Source: Mogibacterium sp. (GTDB taxonomy: Bacteria > Bacillota > Clostridia > Peptostreptococcales > Anaerovoracaceae). From it: a stretch of DNA of 64,000 nucleotides. Position 1 is the first letter of the stretch, and every line of letters begins with the position of its first letter. The notes beneath the pieces are model-generated. The model saw only the letters and a program-made list of their open reading frames with translations, did not search any database and was not told the origin of the DNA. The DNA lies in assembly GCA_017433975.1 (NCBI GenBank), contig JAFRGD010000001.1, positions 30,558 to 94,557 on the forward strand, given 5' to 3'. This document shows positions 57,192 to 64,000 of the stretch, piece after piece. A program made the translations under genes and the position numbers.

Positions 57192-58571
57192 TTAATTGTT
57201 TTCTGCGTCGATCCAGCACTGCGGGTGCGTCCTGAGGATGCCCCACAGATCAATGCCCTTACCCTTGAGGTAAGCAGCGCGGATAAGGAAGTAAACCGTG
57301 AACAGAACCAGCATGACACCAAGTACGATCCAGATAACGCCGGCAGTCGTGATGATGGTGGAAACGCCGGAGTAGATGTTCAGCGCGGCAGCGATGATGA
57401 CAAACGCAACCAGCATTCCGAATTTTGGCTTTATATAAGCCTTCGCGTATGCCTTTGGATATTTCTTCTCGACAGTCAGGCACGGGATCAGCCTGATCAG
57501 CGTGATGAATACCTCGAGTACAGCGGATACCGAGAGCAGTGTGAAGATGTCCAGGTCGAACGCGAGGATGACGATCGGAATGACCGTCAGCATGATGACG
57601 TCAAGAGCCTGTACGCCGTACTTATTTCTTCTGACGAAGATCTCAGGCAGGATCTTATCCTCAGCCAGTTTGTCAACTGCTGCGACGCCGGCAATGATCA
57701 GGCCGTTGATGGTCGATGTGATCGCGGTGAACGCGCCGCCGATTATGAAGAAGTAGAATGCGCCGCTCGGCATGATCATCCTGGACAGGGTCGCCAGGGA
57801 GTCGAAGGACTCAGCGCCGGCCGCTCTGACGGTCGCGAAGGACATGATCGAGTACAGTCCGACGACGAGGATCAGGGACAGGATGAACGCGCGGGCGATG
57901 TCCTTGCGAGGGTCCTTGAGGGAGTCCGCGATGTACGCAATCGAAATGCCGCCGCCCAGCGTTGTAACGAACAGAGCCGATACCGTACCGACCATGACGA
58001 AGGTCAGAGGCTTTGTGGTCGCAGGTGCGTAGTTTGGAAGCGTGGAGGTATCAACCGTGAAGCCGAAAAACGAGAACAGTATGAACGCGATGAAGAGCAG
58101 GATAACGAGGATGTTACCGACCTTGGCAGCCGCGTCGATACCGAACAGATTCAGGATACCAAATAATAAAATTACGAGAATCGCAGCCACCTTGGAATTT
58201 GCGGACGTAAATATCGTTGAAAAATAGCTGCCGAAAACTGCTCCCATCAGAGCAAGCAGGAAAAGGCCGCAAAGTGACTGAACCAGTTCGGTGATCGCGA
58301 AGATCGGGTGCACCAGTCTGGTCAGGTACATGTACGGACCTGCTTTGACCGGGATGACGCCGGCGATGATCATGTTAACGAAGTTTGAGAAAAAGACGCT
58401 GATCGCAGCAAGGATGATGCAGATGAAGGTCAACTTGCCGGAGATCGATACTGCCGACGGAAGCGTGCCCAGGATACCGGAGCCGATAATCGTACCGATA
58501 GCCAGCATGGTTGCAGTGAAGAGACCGATTTTTCTTGCACTGCCAGTGTTTTCACTTATGATTGTTCTCAT
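57192..58571 (-). CDS. APC-superfamily amino acid permease
   Basis: The 459-residue membrane protein begins KIGLFTATMLAIGTIIGSGILG, the classic TM1 substrate-backbone motif (GSGI) of APC transporters, and has 12 predicted helices including GAVFGSYF and SVSAVLEVFITLIRLIP. It would import an amino acid or exchange one for a decarboxylation product. Ribosome signals before the start are weak (ATAAATTCGGAAATGAG). It is flanked by 50-bp direct repeats, which suggests it may have arrived as a unit. Confidence 0.88.
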   Translation of the reverse strand: MRTIISENTGSARKIGLFTATMLAIGTIIGSGILGTLPSAVSISGKLTFICIILAAISVFFSNFVNMIIAGVIPVKAGPYMYLTRLVHPIFAITELVQSLCGLFLLALMGAVFGSYFSTIFTSANSKVAAILVILLFGILNLFGIDAAAKVGNILVILLFIAFILFSFFGFTVDTSTLPNYAPATTKPLTFVMVGTVSALFVTTLGGGISIAYIADSLKDPRKDIARAFILSLILVVGLYSIMSFATVRAAGAESFDSLATLSRMIMPSGAFYFFIIGGAFTAITSTINGLIIAGVAAVDKLAEDKILPEIFVRRNKYGVQALDVIMLTVIPIVILAFDLDIFTLLSVSAVLEVFITLIRLIPCLTVEKKYPKAYAKAYIKPKFGMLVAFVIIAAALNIYSGVSTIITTAGVIWIVLGVMLVLFTVYFLIRAAYLKGKGIDLWGILRTHPQCWIDAENN

Positions 58572-59081
58572 TTCCGAATTTATCTTTTCTCATTCGTTCC
58601 GCATACGGCACGGACGGTGCGCCATCTGCGTTAAAATAAGCACCTAAAAATTTTTTGATTTCATTCTACTACCTGTTCTATATGATTTGCAATGGGTTTT
58701 GCAGAATGTACTTCCGATTCAGATTGTCAAATAGTTTAGAAAACGGTCACCTGTTGGTTGATTCCTTTTAATATCAATTCAACTATATGTTAAACTGCAC
58801 GCCGAGGTTGCCGCAGAGCCTACGAAATCCGACGATGTCGCAGCGCACAATTCTGCGATGGAACGCAAAAAACGCTGAAACATATGAAAACACTGCGAAA
58901 ATCGCAGTGTTCGACAAAAGAGCTTATGGTGGACGAGTGGGCCCTTCAACACCAGTTTGCGAATGAGATTTCACCTATTTCAGAAAATATTCTAATTATC
59001 ACCGTTCCAATTCTGCAATAGTAAATGTGTTTGTCTGATTGATGGGCAGCCCACTTGTGCATAGACGATATGTGTTTCCCG
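58572..59081. other. Intergenic region with second copy of the flanking repeat
   Basis: About 510 bases without a credible gene. AT-rich sequence (58640-58800) before the permease gene should hold its promoter. The repeat at 58863-58931 and short GC-rich remnants (58801-58860) suggest past insertion and deletion. Confidence 0.55.
58863..58931. repeat. Right direct repeat flanking the APC permease gene
   Basis: This copy matches 57031-57080 at 48 of 50 positions over 58882-58931, including the hairpin AACACTGCG-AAAAT-CGCAGTGTT and the tail CGACAAAAGAGCTT. It shares the upstream ACGCAAAAAACG. The repeats lie about 1.85 kb apart in the same orientation. Confidence 0.8.
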
Positions 59082-59894
59082 TTACTCGATTAATGCCCAG
59101 CACATTATGTAGTATAGATCTCCTTCAAGCTGGCGTTCGATATATATCAGTCTTGCCCCAATACCATCAGTTAGTTTGCATTTATGCGCTTTGGCATATG
59201 AAATGATAGGTTCTAAATCAAGTGGGGTCAGCTTTAGTAGGTTCCTCACAGCGATGCATATACGGATATATTTCCCTTCAGGATGCAGAATTGTATTGTT
59301 TTGCCCTTGGCTAATTGGTAGATGAAAACGATCCACATATTTTTTTAGAGCACCACAGCCAAGGTGAGTATGATATATCTCTTTGTTGTTCTTTGTTCTG
59401 ATTTCTTCCGGAGAAATTGTCAGTGCAACGTAGGTAAATGGGAAACGGTCCGTCCAGCCAGCTAGGCTTCCGGTCCCAAACCCTTCATTGTCAAACGGAC
59501 AAACTGTATAGGTGTCTTGACCAGAAAACACTTCGACTTCCCCTGTGGCAAATAATTGGACACCTTTCGCAATATAATCTTTTATTTCTCGAACACGTGC
59601 CAAAGACAGTTGGTTTATTTCTATCTGCTCGATCAGTTGATGCTCTTCTTCATAAAGAGATTTCAGATATCCTGTGATGGAATTGCATACGGATGTCTGT
59701 ATCGATTTGATAGAGAGGTTGTTGCTTCTTAGCTCTCTGGTGTACAGTATCCCTAACGCGTCTTCAATTCGATACAGGAAGTAACCATTTGCAGCCTGAA
59801 TAGGGCGTATCAGTTCTAACTCACGGTAATGCCGGATTGTGTCGGTCGATACTCCCAACAGTTGGGAAAACTGCTGAATCGTAATCTGCTTCAT
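59082..59894 (-). CDS. MerR-family regulator with large effector domain
   Basis: The ATG at 59892-59894 gives MKQITIQQFSQLLGVSTDTIRHYRELELIRP, the standard MerR HTH. A dimer helix (about 75-115) is followed by a C-terminal 150-residue domain (YTVCPFDNEGFGTG, FPFTYVALTISPEE, HLGCGALKKYV) resembling GyrI/BmrR-type ligand-binding domains. The 270-residue protein is divergent from the ornithine-cyclodeaminase-like gene, whose promoter has a 19-base spacer with a dyad. It therefore probably activates that operon on binding an organic ligand. The region is AT-rich relative to neighbours. Confidence 0.87.
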   Translation of the reverse strand: MKQITIQQFSQLLGVSTDTIRHYRELELIRPIQAANGYFLYRIEDALGILYTRELRSNNLSIKSIQTSVCNSITGYLKSLYEEEHQLIEQIEINQLSLARVREIKDYIAKGVQLFATGEVEVFSGQDTYTVCPFDNEGFGTGSLAGWTDRFPFTYVALTISPEEIRTKNNKEIYHTHLGCGALKKYVDRFHLPISQGQNNTILHPEGKYIRICIAVRNLLKLTPLDLEPIISYAKAHKCKLTDGIGARLIYIERQLEGDLYYIMCWALIE

Positions 59895-59929
59895 ATACTT
59901 TACTCTGCCATAGCAATGCAAAAAACAAT

Positions 59930-59960
59930 TTGACCGTGGGGCAACCCCATAGTTTATCCT
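59930..59960 (+). promoter_or_regulatory. MerR-type promoter with 19-bp spacer before the ornithine-cyclodeaminase-like gene
   Basis: TTGACC (59930-59935) and TATCCT (59955-59960) are separated by exactly 19 bases, and the spacer contains TGGGGCAACCCCA, a perfect dyad with a 3-base centre. This is the architecture of MerR-activated promoters, next to a divergent MerR gene. Confidence 0.85.
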
Positions 59961-60019
59961 AATAATAACATATTTTCAGAGCAGAATCCGCATTATTTCT
60001 TGAAGGGAGGTGTGTTCAG

Positions 60020-61057
60020 ATGTCGAAGGAAGTGAAGGTTTTATGGCTCTCACAGGAGGATGTGATACAGGCAGGTGCTTCAGATGTGAATCTTGTCATG
60101 AACCAGGTTACGAAAGTTGATCGTTGGCTTGTGGAAGGGAAAATAAACGAGGCGCCACTTCTGAGAGTAACCTGGGACCATAAGTACGGCGGAGCCCGTA
60201 AGATTGGTATTCATGGATGTATTATTGATTCTGAAGAGATGCAGATTGCAGGCGTGAAGAGCATTCCGGCAAATCCCGCAAATCCAAAGAAGTACGGGAT
60301 GCCAAGATCAAATGGACTGGTAATACTCTATGATTTTGATACCGGACTGCCAGTTTGTGTAATGGATGATAAGATCGTCAGCGACCTGCGCACCGGCGTA
60401 GGGAGTGCGCTCGGTGCAAAGTATGGGGCAAATCCGAACTCGGAAATCATGGGAATTGTTGGGACGGGCCCGATTATGAACGCCTGTATGAGCGCGAACA
60501 GTCTGGTTATGAACAATATTAAGACCTGTAGAGTGTATGATATTGTTCCAGAGAATGCAGAACGCTTCTGCAGACGGTGGGAATCCCTAGGGTATAAATT
60601 TGAAGTTGTTAATTCCTGCGCAGAGGCCATAGCAGATGCGGATATTGCTTACGTCGTGACATCAGGCGTTGGCGTTGGGGATGAGTATATTCCTTCAGAG
60701 TGGGTTAAGAAGGGATCGTTCCATGCTGCGACATCTATTTGGGACTATAAACATGAGACTATTGTCAAAGCTTTCAACCGCTGGGGTATTGACTATGAAG
60801 ATCGTATTCATGATGTGGGCTTCCCGTATCATGATATGATTGAAAAAGGAATATTCTCTGAAGATCAGATTTCCTGTATAGGCAGGGTCATGAAAGGCGA
60901 GGACAAGCTCAGAACCAGTCCAGATGATACGGTTTATTATGCGACAATAGGGATTTGTGCAACAGACATCGCCACCGACTATATGATTTATCATAGGGCG
61001 AAAGAAATGGGGCTTGGGCAGGAAGTATACCTGTGGCACGAGCCGGCATATTTCTGA
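60020..61057 (+). CDS. Ornithine cyclodeaminase / mu-crystallin family protein
   Basis: The 345-residue protein has the family's N-terminal region (LWLSQEDVIQAGASDVNLVM), the Lys in IAGVKSIPANPAN, GLVILYDFDTGLPVCVMD, DLRTGVGSALGAKY and a Rossmann site IVGTGPIMNACMSAN with the glycine-rich fingerprint. Members include ornithine cyclodeaminase, alanine dehydrogenase, ketimine reductase and N-(2-amino-2-carboxyethyl)-glutamate synthase-type enzymes. The exact reaction is unknown. Pairing with a GltS-type transporter suggests an acidic or neutral amino acid substrate. GGGAGG precedes the ATG. Confidence 0.85.
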   Translation: MSKEVKVLWLSQEDVIQAGASDVNLVMNQVTKVDRWLVEGKINEAPLLRVTWDHKYGGARKIGIHGCIIDSEEMQIAGVKSIPANPANPKKYGMPRSNGLVILYDFDTGLPVCVMDDKIVSDLRTGVGSALGAKYGANPNSEIMGIVGTGPIMNACMSANSLVMNNIKTCRVYDIVPENAERFCRRWESLGYKFEVVNSCAEAIADADIAYVVTSGVGVGDEYIPSEWVKKGSFHAATSIWDYKHETIVKAFNRWGIDYEDRIHDVGFPYHDMIEKGIFSEDQISCIGRVMKGEDKLRTSPDDTVYYATIGICATDIATDYMIYHRAKEMGLGQEVYLWHEPAYF

Positions 61058-61091
61058 TTTTTTCATTCAGTAAGAAAAGGAGGAGGACATC

Positions 61092-62492
61092 ATGACTGCA
61101 GGAAATCTGTTTATGGACTTTGGGTTAATGTCCATGCTATTAATCATTGCGCATCTGCTCCGGTATTGGATCAAACCATTGCAGCGTCTGTATATTCCAA
61201 GTTCAATTATCGCGGGTTTTATAGGTTTATTCGGTGGATACCAGTTTCTGAACATTATCCCATTTGCTACCAATGACTCCGGGTCTCCGTTTATGAGCGG
61301 GTATCCGACGATTCTAATCGTAATCCTTTATGCCACATTGTTCTTTGGAGGAAAAACGGCTGAAAAGAAAGATGGGGGGCTAAAGAAAGCTGTTCAGAAT
61401 GTTGGTGATACATTTTTTAACTGCTTTTCTGTCCAGGTCGGTCAGTACGGTATCGCAGTATTGATTGGTCTGACAATTCTTGCTGTGTTGTTTCCGGGGC
61501 TTCCTGCTGGCTTTGCCAGTCTGATGCCGTCTGGCTTTATAGGAGGACACGGTGTCGCGACTTCTATAGGCACATTTTATGCGGATAACGGCTGGGAAGA
61601 CGCTTTAACGGTAGGATATACATTCGCAACAGCGGGACTTCTAGTGGGACTATTTGGCGGTATCATCATGATCAATATCGCATGCCGCAAGGGGTGGACA
61701 AGACTGATCAAATCACCGCAGCAGCTACCGGATTACATGATGAGCGCATTTGTCCCTAAGGAGAAGAGGGAAGCGATCGGCAATAATACGGTACACTCCA
61801 TTTCGATTGAGTCTCTAACATGGCATCTATCACTCCTGCTTGCAGCGTATGTAATCGGAAGCTGGATGGTTAAGCTACTTGGAATGATCTGGTCCACCAT
61901 CGCTGTTCCACAGTTTGCGACTGCCATGATCGCTGGTTTCCTGCTTCAGAAACTGTTGGATCTGCTCGGATTAGGCCAGTATGTGGATCGGAAAACGATG
62001 GGCAGTATCGGATCATGTGCAACGGACTATCTTGTAGCCTTTGCTGTAGCGACAATGAACGTAAAAACCGTGATACAATATGCGGGCCCATTGATGGTGT
62101 TGGTATTGATTGGCATTGTTTACTGTGTCTTCTGGACCCTTTGGATTGGGCCACGCATTTATCATAACTATTGGTTTGAGCGTTCCATTTTTGTTTACGG
62201 ATTTGCAACGGGAGTTATGGCTACCGGTGTAACTTTGCTACGTGTCGTAGATCCAGATGCAAAAACCGGAACACTGGAAGACTATGGTATCGCATATGTG
62301 GTCCTCAGCTTTTTGAGTGTAATCATTCCAATTGTGGTTCCTGCGATGATTTTGAATGGACAGGCATGGGGCCTCGGCATTGGGGCCACGATACTTGCCA
62401 TCATCGGAATCATACTTTCCAAATATATGGTTGGATGGTTTACTCAGCCCAAATACGTATTACGAGAGGGTGAAGAAGATTTCCAGGGATAA
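61092..62492 (+). CDS. Sodium/glutamate symporter family (GltS-like) transporter
   Basis: The 466-residue membrane protein has ten or more helices, with RLYIPSSIIAGFIGLFGGYQ and the conserved loop MPSGFIGGHGVATSIG characteristic of GltS (reentrant loop with GHG). A second copy of the fold follows (SIGSCATDYLVAFAVATMNVKTV). GAAAAGGAGGAGG precedes the ATG. The gene is 34 bases after the cyclodeaminase-like gene, so co-transcription is likely. The transported solute is an anionic amino acid or related compound. Confidence 0.9.
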   Translation: MTAGNLFMDFGLMSMLLIIAHLLRYWIKPLQRLYIPSSIIAGFIGLFGGYQFLNIIPFATNDSGSPFMSGYPTILIVILYATLFFGGKTAEKKDGGLKKAVQNVGDTFFNCFSVQVGQYGIAVLIGLTILAVLFPGLPAGFASLMPSGFIGGHGVATSIGTFYADNGWEDALTVGYTFATAGLLVGLFGGIIMINIACRKGWTRLIKSPQQLPDYMMSAFVPKEKREAIGNNTVHSISIESLTWHLSLLLAAYVIGSWMVKLLGMIWSTIAVPQFATAMIAGFLLQKLLDLLGLGQYVDRKTMGSIGSCATDYLVAFAVATMNVKTVIQYAGPLMVLVLIGIVYCVFWTLWIGPRIYHNYWFERSIFVYGFATGVMATGVTLLRVVDPDAKTGTLEDYGIAYVVLSFLSVIIPIVVPAMILNGQAWGLGIGATILAIIGIILSKYMVGWFTQPKYVLREGEEDFQG

Positions 62493-62547
62493 TTCAGTAT
62501 TAACTACAGGGACATAAAACAGTGTTTTCTGTAGGGGTCGAAAAATG

Positions 62548-62593
62548 GCAGGAGCGACCGTTATCTTGTAGTGTAGGAATCGCTCCTGCTTTT
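62548..62593 (+). terminator. Intrinsic terminator
   Basis: GCAGGAGCGA (62548-62557) and TCGCTCCTGC (62580-62589) form a perfect 10-bp stem with a 22-base loop, followed by TTTT. It ends the GltS-like transcript. Confidence 0.85.
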
Positions 62594-62820
62594 GAATACC
62601 CGAACAAGCGAAATGGTTCGGAACCATCTTCTTGATGTCAAAGAAGTGCAAGGCAGGTAGGAGGCGTATTTCTGCGAGAGCAGGTTCTCGAAATTCCATC
62701 AGAGAAAGAGATCAAGTATCTCCTGGAAGTCTTCAAACATACTTTGATGTCCTGAAAAACTCTCTCAATGTATCCGGCAACATTTCGCTGCCGGGTTTCG
62801 TTGATTAAGCGAGTGGGTGA
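62594..62820. other. Non-coding stretch, possibly a mobile-element scar
   Basis: I find no gene. A 6-bp hairpin CCGGCA/TGCCGG (62769-62790) followed by TTTCG is the only structure. The position between an operon end and conjugative-element remnants suggests a junction, but no terminal repeat is recognised. Confidence 0.4.
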
Positions 62821-63054
62821 TTATTCCCAGCCTTTCTTCACGTCAGTCATAACGATAAAAGATATCTGATCAAATGGGATGAACGCATAAAACAGACAGG
62901 AATTTCCGTACTCAAGGAACTTCTTTTTTCCGCTTTTGAAGTCTCCGATGATTCCCTCTTCGAGTGGGATGTCGTAATCTTCTTCGAATGCTAATACTTC
63001 TCCGTTTTTCATATGCAGTTCAAAGCACTGATAATACTTTGGTTCATTCGGCAT
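62821..63054 (-). CDS. Small protein of unknown function in the mobile-element remnant
   Basis: I prefer the second ATG (63052-63054), eight bases after AAAGGA. The 77-residue protein (MPNEPKYYQCFELHMKNGEV...) is acidic, soluble and beta-rich in appearance. Proteins of this size and style occur as accessory genes inside conjugative elements of gut Clostridia; I do not recognise a named family. It is followed by the Maff2/VirB2-like gene on the same strand. Confidence 0.6.
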   Translation of the reverse strand: MPNEPKYYQCFELHMKNGEVLAFEEDYDIPLEEGIIGDFKSGKKKFLEYGNSCLFYAFIPFDQISFIVMTDVKKGWE

Positions 63055-63098
63055 GCGCATTTTCCTTTCTTTCTAATAATTGCAAAGTGTTTGTATGA

Positions 63099-63434
63099 CT
63101 ATCCTACGATCATGTTCAGAATCTCTTTGGTGAAGGTTATGATAATGCCGCCGGCGAGGGTGAGGAAGCCGTTGGCGCGCTGGCTCGGGTCGTGCGATTT
63201 GAGGGACAGGCCGACCTGTATGATGCCAAAGCCGAGCAGGATCATGCCGATCGCGCGGATCAGGCTGAAGATGAAGTTGGACAGGTTGGTCACGACGGCG
63301 ATTGGGTCGCTTTCCGCGAAGGCGCAGCAGGCGCCGAGCGTGAAGGCGATGACGCCGACGACATAGATCACCATGGCGAGCCGCCAGGTCGGCGTCGCAC
63401 CGTTCAGGTTTATCAGTTTACATTTGTCTTTCAT
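63099..63434 (-). CDS. Maff2/VirB2-like small membrane protein of an integrative conjugative element
   Basis: The 111-residue protein has an N-terminal hydrophobic segment ending at an Ala-rich site (VGVIAFTLGACCAFAES) and two C-terminal helices (SNFIFSLIRAIGMILLGFGIIQVGLSLK; GFLTLAGGIIITFTKEILNMIVG). This arrangement and size match the Maff2/VirB2-pilin-like subunits encoded next to VirD4 in Tn1549-like elements. Its start overlaps the VirD4 stump stop by 4 bases (ATGA). Most likely a leftover transfer-channel component. Confidence 0.7.
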   Translation of the reverse strand: MKDKCKLINLNGATPTWRLAMVIYVVGVIAFTLGACCAFAESDPIAVVTNLSNFIFSLIRAIGMILLGFGIIQVGLSLKSHDPSQRANGFLTLAGGIIITFTKEILNMIVG

Positions 63435-63748
63435 GATTGTTTCTCCTTGAGTTCTTTTTCAATGTCCTCCTCGGACAACAATTCGTATGTTGCCGCGACG
63501 GTGTCCGGCATGACCCCTGTCAGCGTGCCAGTTGGATCGAAGACCAGTTCAATCGAGAAGTTAGCTCTGTCGGCAGCCCCGTGGACATAAGGCGTTGCCT
63601 GTCCGTCCGTCGTCAGCCGGACAGCAGGGTGCTTCAGGATGTCATATTTCAGGTCCATGACCGGCCGCTCGCCGCGGATGAAAAGCAGAGCGTAGCGGTT
63701 GTCCAACATCCGCACTTCGTCGGGCGTCAGGAGTTCTCTGCTACCTTG
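63431..63748 (-). pseudogene. C-terminal stump of a VirD4-like conjugation ATPase
   Basis: The frame SRELLTPDEVRMLDNRYALL, then FIRGERPVMDLKYDILKHP, matches the C-terminal end of VirD4-like coupling proteins of Clostridial conjugative elements. The upstream 500 or so residues with the Walker motifs are missing: a TGA at 63749-63751 closes the frame. Homology extends upstream of the first ATG in the fragment (63715), so this is a truncated relic and not a small gene. It is followed by the Maff2-like gene. Confidence 0.75.
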
Positions 63749-63794
63749 TCAAGTGGAGAGTTCAGGATGGGCTTCTTATATGTGTTATTTTCAT
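63727..63794 (-). pseudogene. Frameshifted remnant of a small conjugative-element ORF
   Basis: An excellent ribosome site (GGAGGTGATC) precedes ATGAAAATAAC, but this frame stops after about ten codons. Another frame reads TYKKPILNSPLDKVAENS and then stop, a peptide that looks like the N-terminal segment of a short protein. A small indel between them would explain the break. The sequence fuses directly into the VirD4 stump, marking a deletion junction. Confidence 0.4.
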
Positions 63795-63818
63795 TGCACG
63801 ATCACCTCCAAAGAAAAT

Positions 63819-63840
63819 GACCGCCCGTATTAAGGCGGTC
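63819..63840 (-). terminator. Hairpin GACCGCC/GGCGGTC
   Basis: A perfect 7-bp stem with an 8-base loop is followed on the minus strand by ATTTTC. It lies about 55 bases beyond the stop of the partial gene at the right edge. Confidence 0.6.
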
Positions 63841-63895
63841 AACAAATCATTTTCACATTTTTATTTTTTGCTGTAGTTTCCCTAACGGGTTACAT

Positions 63896-64000
63896 CTACA
63901 TTAGAATTCTTTCATATATTTCTCTATCCCTGTCGGAGAACACATTGAAGATGACCTTCTTGATGCTGGTTTCAGGATGTGCGTCAAGAAATTCCCTGAC
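63896..64000 (-). CDS. C-terminal end of a probable macro-domain protein, partial
   Basis: The open frame enters from the right edge and gives 34 residues: VREFLDAHPETSIKKVIFNV followed by FSDRDREIYERILM, then stop TAG. The pattern (helix EFLDAHP, strand KKVIFNVF, helix DREIYERIL) fits the last strand and helix of macro domains that bind or hydrolyse ADP-ribose. The match is by eye only and rests on a short fragment. Confidence 0.5.
   Translation of the reverse strand, partial: VREFLDAHPETSIKKVIFNVFSDRDREIYERILM

Noticed and set aside
62594..62820. A degenerate transposase
   Set aside because: Short words resemble transposase-like composition, but no frame gives a recognisable motif and no terminal inverted repeats were found.

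Overview
This window looks like the chromosome of a strictly anaerobic, amino-acid- and peptide-fermenting member of the Bacillota, class Clostridia (possibly near the Eubacteriales family XIII / Anaerovoracaceae; no 16S or marker gene is present, so this is only an inference). The basis is two complete ferredoxin-linked 2-oxoacid oxidoreductase operons, a butyrate kinase, peptidases, amino-acid racemase and permeases, strong AGGAGG-type ribosome sites, lipoproteins with Cys-Gly-rich mature N-termini, and many compact intrinsic terminators. Most coding DNA is GC-rich. The two ends and the 59-62 kb segment are visibly more AT-rich and look acquired or exchanged.

Layout. 0-2.4 kb: end of a type I restriction-modification operon (XRE regulator, hsdM, partial hsdS). 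2.7-6.5 kb: two alpha/beta hydrolases, a creatininase-family amidohydrolase and an HTH-Uma2 nuclease-fold fusion with a palindromic operator. 6.8-10.2 kb: first 2-oxoacid:ferredoxin oxidoreductase operon with an extra P-loop ATPase, divergent from a LysR regulator. 11.4-19.4 kb: a C_GCAxxG_C_C redox protein with a TehA/SLAC1-like transporter, a YjiH-type membrane protein with an M19 dipeptidase, an SRAP DNA-repair protein, and a double-length protein made of two fused short-chain dehydrogenases. 19.6-22.8 kb: a compact zinc-ribbon / radical-SAM-SPASM / small-protein cassette, an HTH-desulfoferrodoxin fusion and a lipoprotein.

22.9-26.8 kb is the most unusual region: a Ro60-like TROVE/vWA protein, an XRE-type regulator and an RtcB RNA ligase on one strand, with about 490 bp of dense RNA genes between them. 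I read there three tRNA-like genes (Met, Glu and Asp anticodons, each with encoded CCA, each with structural defects) and three stem-closed RNAs sharing the motif ACAGCAACC. One of these has the architecture of a bacterial Y RNA: a terminal 8-bp helix closing on a tRNA-like domain. I interpret this as an RNA-damage sensing and repair island.

27-34 kb: ureohydrolase plus solute-binding lipoprotein, Nif11-like peptide, and an aldehyde/electrophile-stress operon (Fe-alcohol dehydrogenase, MerR regulator, flavodoxins, membrane cytochrome-like protein) driven by a 19-bp-spacer MerR promoter. 35-38 kb: two-component system fused by overlapping frames to DUF4342 proteins. 39-45 kb: racemase, PepD, butyrate kinase and the second oxidoreductase operon with its own LysR. 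46-57 kb: HEAT-like proteins, a membrane-anchored papain-family protease next to a MacB/FtsX-type ABC exporter, a 955-residue multi-centre Fe-S/FAD oxidoreductase and a rhodanese lipoprotein. 57-62.5 kb: an APC permease flanked by 50-bp direct repeats and a MerR-controlled ornithine-cyclodeaminase-like / GltS pair. 62.8-64 kb: eroded remains of an integrative conjugative element (Maff2/VirB2-like protein, C-terminal stump of a VirD4-like ATPase) and the tail of a probable macro-domain gene.

Working together, the metabolic genes describe import and hydrolysis of peptides, deamination to 2-oxoacids, oxidative decarboxylation to acyl-CoA with reduced ferredoxin, and ATP formation by acid kinases. 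Around them sit several oxidative-, electrophile- and RNA-damage-response modules.
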